Positions 1-13,600 of a stretch of 53,667 bases of DNA are shown piece after piece. The DNA is taken from positions 1-53,667 of the forward strand of contig JBBHKE010002675.1 of the NCBI GenBank assembly GCA_037447655.1, given 5' to 3'. Under the pieces are notes generated by a model. The model had not been told where the DNA came from. It did not search any database and saw only the letters and a list, made by a program, of their open reading frames with translations. This DNA comes from Zygnema cylindricum (Eukaryota > Streptophyta > Zygnematophyceae > Zygnematales > Zygnemataceae). Made by a program: the position numbers and the translations under genes. Numbering within the stretch: the stretch's first letter is position 1; the number at the start of each line of letters is the position of its first letter.

Positions 1-127
<127 letters not shown>

Positions 128-322
128 ACGCCAGGACTCTTACATGTGGTGTATTGGTCATGAAAACCCTTTTGAAGTTCTAAGTGGTGATTTTTTTGCC
201 CTGGGAAATGATGAATTCTATTTCTGATTTTTGGTGCGTCAAGTTTGGCCTGTCACATATCATGTACGATCCATGCTATCTGTTTCCCTTCTCCCCTTGT
301 GTTTTTGTTCCACCTTTTATAT

Positions 323-405
<83 letters not shown>

Positions 406-807
406 TCGCTTTCGTAGGGGTATTTATCTTTCATCCGGATTTTTAAGTATTTCTTGAAGACATAAGCTTCGTCTCTTCAATGTCTCTATTATTTTTCAGA
501 TCCTGTTGAATCCTTAGTCATTTTGCTTTCTGATAGCTAAATGAAAGTGCACTTTTTGCTTTTGTGTTTTGTCGTTTTTGTCAAAGCTTTCACATAACCT
601 CCATTAATTTCCACGCTAGAGGTATTTTTGTAATCATTACTTACCAATAGTCACTCTAAAACGGATACGAAGTGGTTTAAATTATTGAGTATTCACGGCT
701 CTACAAAAGTTAGTATGCTTATACATCATACCATTTGCTTCAGAAAACGATAAAGCATTTCCGTTTTTGCTCTTTTTTTTATTTTCTTTATTTTTGTGGT
801 GGTGCAG

Positions 808-900
808 AAGCCAGTGTCCATAAACTGGGAAATGTACAAAGAAAAGTTGCCTCCCAAGATTGTGGACCTTTTCAAGCAGTCGTATGAATGTAGGTTTAGA

Positions 901-958
<58 letters not shown>

Positions 959-3900
959 CTCTCTCTTTCTCTCTTTCGCGTGTGTGTTTCTCTTTCCAGG
1001 TTATTTCGTGCATCTGTTATTTTCATTTGGCAAACTGAAGTCATCGACATGCAATCTTTAGGGTTATTTTAGGGTTTTTGAGGGTTGTACAAATAAGGCA
1101 AGCAAGAAGGATGCAAATAGGGTTAAGGTAATGCGAGTGCAAATTCTCATTCTGACACTGAAACTGTCACTAATTTGGAGCCTTAAATGAATTTTGGAAC
1201 AAGGTCCATGTTAAAAGGGCCCTCTGGAGTTTCTTTAAACCTTTTTTACTCTCATTGTTGGTTTAACTAACTAACTTTTCTGTACTCATGAAAACCTAAA
1301 CTATTTTGCATATCGTAATTAGAGTTGATAAAACTGATTTGGGGCTGAAAATCATATCAGTGTTTTAACACTTTTCAAGAGAGTGGACTGCAGTCTGCCA
1401 CGTCTCCCCACAGAAAAGTATTATTACACATTCTACTTTTGTGTTTATACTAATAATTCCTATTAGCGATGGGCAGTGTAGTGTGGTCCATATGCTTTAA
1501 TGTAATTGGTTGTGAATCTGAATTTGAAATTGAGGGTTTCTTTCTCTTTGCAGCCGTGAAAATTCCAGAGTATGTGGACAACTTCACACCGGATTTTGAG
1601 AAGAAGCACGCTGAGTTGGTATTCTTTCTGTTTTATTCTCTCTTTCTCTCAATCTCTCTCCTCTCTTGTCCTCTCTTTCTCTCCCTCTCTTGCTCTCTCT
1701 TTCTCTCTCTCTTGGGAAATTTAGGCGAGGAATGTTCAATAGGGGTAGCTTTATTTTTCAAATGCTATGGAAGTTTATTGCACAGCCAGCAATGAGAGAC
1801 ACTCTTCGGTTCTTTTCTTGTTTTGGTCGGTTTTCACTTCTCACTACTCGATGTCTAAATCTCAGTGATTTGATGGTTTTTATCCGAAGTTAAGAATATC
1901 TTGTCCTATCCTCGGAATCAATAAATTTATGTGTGAGGCTATAAATTTTCCCTCGGGTATTCCTCTGAGACGTTGAATTCTCACTGTCATTTGGACCACC
2001 CCCGATTCTTGATACGTCACTTTTTTCTGGAAACATTTTTTCTCGTGTGGTCTTGTCTGGTCTCTTTTTGAACTTTAATAGTGATGACAATGAGTAATTA
2101 GAGAAGAAATCATGTGTTGTTAATGAATCAGTTTTAGTTTGCAGTGGCAAATATCCGTTCGATTCAAAGAATCAAGTTTCAGATATTTCTGGTTCATCTA
2201 AGTACTCAGTTCATGTTTAGTCGTATCGTCCACCGTGATAAGTATGAACCGCAAACGTTTTAGAGATTTTTGAGGTTTACATGTAATTCAGTGTGGATCA
2301 CAGTAATTTCTCAAAGGGAAATAAGTGGACAAAAAAGGTTGCACACGCCCTTTTTCTCACACACAGGAAATGGCATGGATCCACAGTATTCTAATCAATT
2401 ATATTCTGTCGGTGGGATAGAAGTACTGACTGATTCTGCAGCTCTCTATCCTCCCCCTCCCCCTCCCCCTCCCACTCCCCCTCTCTCTCCTTCGTCCTCT
2501 TCCTCTCCCTCTCCCGTTTTGGCCAACATTCTCTCCCTTCCCCCCTTTCCCTTCTCCTCCCTCTCTCCCTCTTTCTCCCCTTCGGCCCCTCGCACTCCCC
2601 CACTCCGACCAATCCTCCCTCCCACTCCCCTCTCCTCTCCCCTCCCCTTCTCTTTTCCTCTCCCTCTCCTTCTTCCATTCCGACTTACCCTCTCCCTCCG
2701 ACTCTCCTCTTTCCCTCTTCCACAGTGTGAATGGACGGTCTTCTAGCGTGTCATGAAGTGAAATTTTGTCTTTTGTTAAACCTCCAGGTGGCAAAAGCGA
2801 CTAAGGATGAGGAGTTTTCGAAGACAGAATTGGTGAGGCTTCAAGGAGAGCTGGACAAAGTTCGAGCACAGAAGGTGAGACTCAAGAAACCTTTTAAGGT
2901 TTTTCACGTTAGTTTGATAAAATTTCAAGGGAGTCAACAAACTGGATTCTGGATTTCAAGAATGGAGTTAGGAATGTGTAATTTGTTTGAAATTAGACCA
3001 AGTTCTGTTTTTTTTGTACCGACAAATGTGGGCATATGGATGTATATTGTTAAAAGCATCTTTTGAAGTGAAATGCCACTTTGTTATAAAGAAAATTGGA
3101 ACGTTTTTTTTTTTTTTTTGTTGTAGAGAAATAGTGAGTCTAAGAATTTCTCGGAAAATAGATCCAGTGGTGGGATCTTTGACGTAATCAAAAGATCTTA
3201 GACTCTAGTTGTTACTGTCGGCTGTTGATTTATAGCCCACACAATGTTTCCTTCCTAAACCTGTCAATTGATGATTTACTTATTCCTCCTTTTTCTTGAC
3301 GATTCATGGACTGAGACTTTCTACAGAGTACTCTTTTACTAAATTTTGTGCAAACTAAATGAAAGTGCGAGCTTTCTGCACTCAATGTGGTCTCCTTTTT
3401 GTTCACCGAAACAGCGTGTTTGCTCCTCTCTTCTTCAAATCCGTCCCGTGTTTTGTTTACCAGCTCTACATCGTTTCTAATATTTATCTTATTGAAAGAA
3501 TAAGGGAAGAACTGACAGTAGTTTTTAACTAAAACATTGATAATTTCTCTTGCACTCCAGTTGATGTGTTCGAGGAAAAAATTGTAAGCCAGGGCAATGG
3601 CCTGTTGCGACTTTGTCCTGTTCTGTATCATTACTATGTCCTTAACCTTTCAATTTTCAGCGAATCGATTTCACAGCTGCTTTGTCTCCATCCAAAATTG
3701 CAGTGGTTTTGTACAGGAACTCAATGCAGGGCGTTTTTTTGTTCGAGACTTGTTGAGATTCATTTGTTTTCGTTTGTTTCTTACTCAGTTATTTCTCCGG
3801 ATAATAAAATTTTACCCCAACTGAAGCATATTATTATTGGTTCGCTAACACTTTAAAGGTCCAAGTGGCTGTACCTCCGGCTGTTTTGTTTAAACAATGT

Positions 3901-4115
3901 GTCCACTTTTAAATTGATACCCAATTATTTTGTCAACTTTTGAATCGATACTCAAAGTATGTTGTCTTGTCTTTAAGTATATTTGATCCCCATTTTCTTC
4001 CCCGGTATTACAGGATGCATTGAAGACTCAGACTGTCGATGATTATTTGGAAAGGAATCCCAAACTGAAGGAGAAGTTTGACGAGGAGATCAAGAGCCAA
4101 AACTGGGGCTACTAA
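808..4115 (+). CDS. ATPQ: Mitochondrial F1Fo ATP synthase subunit d, 3' four exons (5' exons off the window)
   Basis: Subunit d is part of the peripheral stalk of mitochondrial ATP synthase and helps hold F1 to Fo. Four exons join in phase: 808-889, 1554-1618, 2788-2874 and 4014-4115 (TAA). Each is bounded by AG and GT. They encode about 112 residues, matching the C-terminal two thirds of the plant subunit (about 168 residues). Landmarks are INWEMYK, KIPEYVDNFTPDFEKKHAEL, an acidic/basic coiled-coil stretch in exon 3, and the diagnostic ending NPKLKEKFDEEIKSQNWGY. The exon at 808 begins in mid-protein, and no ATG exon with the expected N-terminus is visible between 125 and 807, so the first exons lie to the left. 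The introns hold CT and CCCT tracts (901-975, 1633-1710, 2447-2725). The identity is secure; the joins are inferred from phase and family alignment. Confidence 0.92.
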
Positions 4116-7200
<3,085 letters not shown>

Positions 7201-7220
7201 ACAGTACAGTACTGTACTGT
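7201..7220. promoter_or_regulatory. 20-bp perfect palindrome built from GTAC/ACTGT units
   Basis: The 20 bases acagtacagtactgtactgt equal their own reverse complement. The palindrome lies about 460 bp before the ATG of gene A. A similar but longer GTACTGTAC-rich run lies just before gene B (21928-21962). It could be a regulatory site or a remnant of a mobile-element end. Function is not shown. Confidence 0.4.
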
Positions 7221-7377
7221 AGTGGTCTCCCTGCACGACATCTGACGGCGCAGATTGTCTAAAATCGGAGGACCGCTCTTGCGCGAGGGAAGTTACGAAG
7301 CGTCGCCGGGCCTCGTGCGGCGCAGGACCCGGAGGCCACTGTCCCGCGTGGCGCTTCGCCAGGCGGCCTTCGCGCGG

Positions 7378-7527
7378 CCAATCACAGACCACCTTGGGCG
7401 AGGGCCCAGTGCGACAAATCTGTGGATTTTGCATTTTTTGGCTGATTCTGGCTGGCTACGAACGTCAGCCTGGAGTATGTGACGCGTGGCAGCTTCCCCA
7501 CTGGCAGGTTCTCGTTGAAGTATAAAT
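7378..7527 (+). promoter_or_regulatory. Candidate core promoter of gene A (CCAAT 7378, TATA-like 7521)
   Basis: ggccaatcac at 7376 gives a CCAAT box in a GC-rich stretch. gaagtataaatgtacg at 7517 gives a TATA-like box about 143 bp before the chosen ATG at 7664. Gene B has a similarly worded TATA region (aagtatatat) and CCAAT box, which supports both assignments. The transcription start is not known. Confidence 0.45.
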
Positions 7528-7663
7528 GTACGTCGACCGCCCCACGACTCACCGACACCTTTATCTGTTTCCTCCCTCTCCCTCCCCGCCCATCCCATCC
7601 CTCGCAACCTACACTTTTTTGCCCTCTCTCTCCTCCTCCGCCCTCTCCCTCCCATTATCCACC

Positions 7664-10600
7664 ATGGCGGCAGTCGTCGCCATGCTCGCCATCGCTCTCT
7701 ATCTCTCCCCCTCCGCCATGGCGTCCTCCCGAGGGGTGTCGGCGGTACGGCCACCTCTTGACGACGGTGAGCTTGAGACAATCCTCTCCTGCCACGTGTC
7801 ACTCTGATCCCTGATTTGTCGCTCATTTCTCTCCCCCCTTTTCCTTCTCTTTCGATCTCTCCCTCTCCCTCTTTCGTCTTTCCGCTTTCTTCTTTGTTTC
7901 TGTCTTTTATTTTTTTCTTTCTCTCTCTGTCCCTCTCCTCCTCTCTTTTCGCCTCTTTTTTCTTCTGTCTCCCTTCTTGATCCCCTGTGCCGCAGATGCC
8001 TTCCTATTTTTTTATCTCTCTCTCTCTCTTTCTCTCCCCCCCCCCCCCCCTCTCACTCTCTCTCCCCCCCCCCCCCCCACCTCTCTTTCTCCCTGTCCCT
8101 CTCCTCATTCGATCCCTCCCTCTCTCTTCCTCTCTCTCCCCAAGAGAGACTGTTCCCATATCCTCACTTTAGAGAACAGTTTTATTCTCAGTTAAATAGT
8201 TTGTTAGTCAATTTCCCACTTTTATAAATGTTTCTGATAAAAAAAAAGGAAAAAAAAAAACAGGAAACACCAGTTCACAGGTTCACAGTTTTTTAATTTT
8301 CTGTTTTTGATTCAGTTTTTTTTTTGTGTGTTTTTTTGTCACTTAAAGCTCAGTTTTTTTTTTTTTTTTCATTTCTCAGTTTCTGATACAATTTCTATGC
8401 CATATTTTTGTCTAATTTTCTAAGATAATTCACCTTTTATGTTCAATTTTGTCCCTTCAGTTTTATACGATAACAGTTTTTTCTAAATCCCCAATTTATG
8501 AAACAGTTTGTGACCTAAATTCTAAACTTGACCATCCTGAACTTGTTTCCCAATTCAATCCTTAGCTTATGAAATAAAATTTGACCTAAGTCCCCAATTT
8601 ACGAGACGGTTTCTGACCGAAAACTTCAACTCATAAGACAGTCGGATAGGAATTTCTGACCTAAACCCTTTCTGACCTAATTCCCCAATTTATAAGACAA
8701 AATTCTTACCGGAAACTCCAATTTGTACGATGATTACTGTCCGAAACTCCAATTTTTGACCAAAATTTCAACTTATAAGATAGTTTCTGACCCAACTTCT
8801 CGATTTATGGAATGATTTCTCAGCTTTTTTTAAGAGAATTCTCCAAGTCAGTCAACCAACTCCTCTCTCTCGATGGATGGCTCCGGAGGAGGGACGTTTT
8901 GCCGTACGTCCCTCCCTCTCCTTCAGTGCCTGGGGGATCTCTACGGGTTTCAATATTTCCCTTCTACCATGTGAGAATCACAGATTTATTCACCCAAAAT
9001 ATGAAAATTGAAATTGTCTAATGTTATCTTACTTTTTGAGAATAGGATTCTGAGTGTAGGTTGGTTTGGATTAAATATACAACATTTTTCCTCTCCCATG
9101 CGAGGATTGATGAACTTTTTTTACCGAAAGAAGGAACAGAGTCTGAGTTTTTCTATTGCTATTCCTATTATTGTTATTATCATTATTGAGAGTAGGTTTT
9201 CGGACGTGGCTCGGCTTGGATTTATTAAGAATGGTCCATTTCTCCCATGTGAGGATCCACAGAGATGTTATTACCTAAAAAATGAAACTTGGAACGAGAC
9301 TGTCCACTGTTTTTCTTCATCTTTCTGTTTTCATTTGTTTTGCTTTTTGTTTTTGCTTTTAAAAAAGGAGTTTGGTGTTGCTTGGATTAATTAAAAGTGA
9401 TCCACATTAATTCGGTTTCCTTATTTATTCCAGATTCTGACGGATACAACAGCGGTGTTGGCGGGTTATGGAGCATCGCTGCGAGCAACGGATTGTACGT
9501 GTTTCGAAATACAGTGAATGGGAGATGTCTCAATGTCCCTCTTCGGTCATCGTATGCGGGAGTGCAAGTCATCCAATCCAGTAAATTCTCTCTCTCTCCC
9601 TCTCTCTCTCTCCTCCTCTCTCTCTGTCTCTCTCTCTCTCTCCCTTTCTCTCTCCCTCTCTACCTCTCTCTCCCTCGCTCGATTTCTCACTCATTCTCTC
9701 CTTCTCTCCCTCTCTCCCTCTCTTTCTCCCTCTCTCTCTCTCCCTCTCTCTCTCTCCTCCTCTCTCTCTGTCTCTCTCTCTCTCTCTCCCTTTCTCTCTC
9801 CCTCTCTACCTCTCTCTCCCTCGCTCGATTTCTCACTCATTCTCTCCTTCTCTCCCTCTCTCCCTCTCTTTCTCCCTCTCTCTCTCTCCCTCTCTCTCTC
9901 TCCCGCCCTCCCTCCCCCCTCTCGCCCATTTTCCTACACTCTCTCCACAATGATCTCTCCCGTGAACTAAATAGCCCTCAATACCTGACCTGTACCCCCC
10001 CCTCCCTCCCTTCCCACCTCCACCTCCCTCTCTCTCTCCCTCTCCCTCTCCCTCCCCTCTACAGACTGCACCTCCTCCCTCCAGCAACGGTGGTTCCCTC
10101 GATTCCAGCAGTCTTCCGGTGTGGGCATTCAGTGGCGCCACAATGTCTCCGGGCTTTGTCTCGACGCTGCATTCTCCTCCTCCTCTCCCTCTCCCCCCCC
10201 TCCTTCTACAAGCCTGTCTCTCCTCACCCCTTCTTCTTCGCAGCCAGCTATGGCTTCCAGCGCCTCCCTCCTCCATGGCTTCCTCCATCTGTGAGTTTCT
10301 CTCTCTAACTCTCTCTCCCTCTCTTTCCTCTCCCTCTCTCTTGTCTCTCTCTCTCTCCCCCTCTCTCTTCTCTCTCCCCTCTCCCCTCTCTCTCGCCTTC
10401 TCTCTCTCCCTCTCTCTTCCTCTCTTCTCTCCTCTCTCTCCTTTTTCTCTCCTCTCTCTTTCCGTCTCTCTCCCTCTCCCCTCTCTCTTGTCTTTTCTCT
10501 CTCCCTCTCTCTTCCTCTCATCTCTCCTCTCTCTCCTTTCTCTCTCCTCTCTCTCCTTTCTCTCTCCTCTCCCTCTCCTTTCTCTCTCCCCTCTCCTCTC

Positions 10601-13600
10601 CTCTCCTCTCTCTCTCTCTTTTCTCCTCTCTCTTCTCTCTTTTCCCTGTCCCTCTTCCTCTGCTCTCCCTCTTGTACGTTTCAAATATAGCTACGGTTGT
10701 TCAACATGTTTTTTGTTGGTTGGATATTTCAATTGGACTTTACGTGGTTTTTTTAGCTGCTTCTAGTGGGTTAAATTATAAAAGCTGCACTTTAAATGTG
10801 GTTTTTTGGGCAGCTCCCTCGGGTCTCATCCCTCCCTCTCCCTCGACTCCCAGTAATGCCTCAAAATTGAATATGTTTTCTCGCCACTCCAGTTGGGTGG
10901 GGAAACTTCCGGTTTCTGCGGACTGGAGGAGTCTTTATTCGAACGATTCAAACAATCAGCTCACATGCGGTAAGCACATATTTTCTGGTTTTTGTTTTTT
11001 TAATACAAGATTCGAGGAAACTAAATTCTTTGTAACACGAGAAAAAATATTTTTCTTTTTTGTCCTAAAGCTAGTGGCACCCACACTATTAAGTACAAAT
11101 TTTGAATTTTATTAGATCATGTACGAAGCTTCTAATGCTGTTAACTTTAACAGTTCTGCAAGAGAAGGGCAAGAGAAGAAAACAAATCTACAGTAAATTT
11201 GAACTTCCTTGTGGCAGGAACCATTGTTGCTTATTCTTCATATTCTTCATATTCCCTCCTATTTTTCCTATTCTTCTTGAATTTATTATTCTTAGCTTTT
11301 TAACATTCTTCATAAGCACAGATTCTCAAAATATATATGTAATCCAGTATGCAATCCCCACGATTCAATGGAAGTTTGTCGAGCTCTGTTGTTAATGCCA
11401 CCTCACTTGCGGTCCACGTTGTACCTCGCAGGTGCTTGCGCTATTTTCGGCGTCGTTTCCGCCATCGAGGGCCTGCGGACCCGCGTGACAGGTGTCACGC
11501 CTGTGTCCCTCGCCAAGCAGCAGCCTCTGGACTGTTTCGGATCCTGCGCCGGCAACTGGCCCGAGGCCACCATGCAGGGATGCGCCTCTCTCCTCGCGGG
11601 CGTGGCCGCCACACAGGACTATGGCGCTTATCAGGGCACCGTCTCCACATGCAAGGTATGCTCCCTCCCTCTCTCCCTCTCCCTCTCTCCCTTCCCTCCG
11701 TCCCTCTCTCTCTCACACTTTTATTCTCCATCTCCCTTTCCCCCTTTCCTTCTCTCCCTCTCTCTCTGCAACTCCCTCTGATTGGCGCTTGGTTCGGACG
11801 CAATATGCCAGGTGGCGCCTGGCACGGCGCGTGTGGTTCGATTCGAACAGACGGCGGCGTTCAACGAGGCGGCGCTTCGGGCGGCCGTCAGCCAGCAGCC
11901 GACGACCGTCTACATGTGCTTCCGCGACAACTTCCTGCGGTGGAACTCGGTGAGACGCAAAGTCATAAACCCTAATTTAAAGTACGAAAACGTAGGGAAG
12001 CGCTGTATGTTAAGTCCGCACTATTAAGGGATGAAGATTTAATTAAAAAATGCGATGATAAACCATCTAGTATTAAGCAGACTTTCGACACCGCATGAAC
12101 GAGAATAGGAGTGTTGTCCACCAAAAAACGTGATGGGATTACAAGTGCTACAAAAACTCAACTCTGTAGGTACAATTGTTGATGCTATGGTGGTTGTAGG
12201 AGTCAAACAGAGACTCATATAAGAGATCGGTAAAGCAGCTTGTTTGTGAATTTTTTTGAGCGATCAAACATACCGTTATCAACAAGCTGATGTAAAGTAG
12301 CAATGAGGTGATTATCAAATTTACGCAAGCGAGGAAAGGGAAGAGGAGCTCGGAGGTAATGTGCGGGCCAAGTACATTGGGCATTGAGTGAAACGACGAG
12401 TTAATATAGCAAACTTCATTTGTGAGTAAGGATGTTTTGGAATGTCCTCACAATAAGCAAGGTCATCGAATTAAACATCCTTGACAAACCGGTTCGCAAA
12501 TCACGGGCTCTAATTGGTGAACTTAAAGCATGGATGTCCTCTTGAGGATCACAAATATGAAATTTCCACAGGAGAGGGAAATTCGATGGCAAAGTTGGAC
12601 CTTGGAAAGTTGTTCGGAAAAATGATGAAAACCAGGAACAACTTCATTTGGCAGGTCAATGATATGTGTGTCTTCACTAACAAATGGGAAAAAACAACTT
12701 GGAAAAGCTGTCGTTAATTCTCTTAGCAGATTACAAATAAGCATAGTCACCCGATGACCTTTCCATGAATTAAGAAGAGAGAGCTAGATTTGGAGTAGAA
12801 AGTACGAACAAAAGGAAAGATTTGGTTGATTGGAGAGGGGGCGTGTCTCGTGCTAGTCGCTTCTTTGGGTTGTAGTGTAGCTGTCGAAATAGTAGGAGGA
12901 GTCATAGACAGCTTGATGATTAATGCTTTGCGCTCTGAATATTCGATTTTCTCTGCCTTTTCTGTTTGTGTCTTGGTTTTTTCCCTTGCAGTGGTCTATT
13001 TTCACCGATGTGGAGAAGTCGTGCTCTCCGGGAGCGCCTCTTAACCATGTGGTCACTGTGGTGGGCTACGGAACTGGAAATGGAACTGCTTTTTGGATCA
13101 TTCGGAATTCTTATGGTTCTGAATGGGGAGTAGGCGGATATGCTCGAATTAAAACCAATATCTGTGGAATAAACACTGCACCATCTCTCTACCCTGTCAT
13201 GAACTGTGAGTTTATTTTAGCCATTTCTTCCTTCATTTTATCACTCTGTGTAGTAAATAACAAACATCCCAAATTCCCTCGTTGCCATGCATCGACTATC
13301 ACATCCACATCCAATTATATCCATTTTGCATATGTTTTACAAGCTAGGCGACCGGTTGCCTGTAGTTGAACCTAACATGTTAATACTATGTTGTAAACCT
13401 CTCGTGTTCTATCAGCTTCAAATCCATGTCTACCCATCAATCCTTGCGGTACGGGAAGCTGCAGTTCTTTGGGAGGTGGAAGGTTCAACTGCAGCTGTCC
13501 CACTCCCTTTGTTCGAGTTATCAACAGCGATGGAACTCCAACTTGCTCTCACGGTAAGGACCGTCTCAAATTATAAATGCAAAATGAATTTGATTTATTC

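Noticed and set aside
184-457. Open frames rich in Ser-Leu or Arg-Glu repeats (also at 682-1072, 2391-2794, 7977-8195, 9397-10766, 15094-15389, 35243-36026)
   Set aside because: These are translations of CT/GA microsatellites in introns and spacers. They have no start context or domains and appear on both strands.
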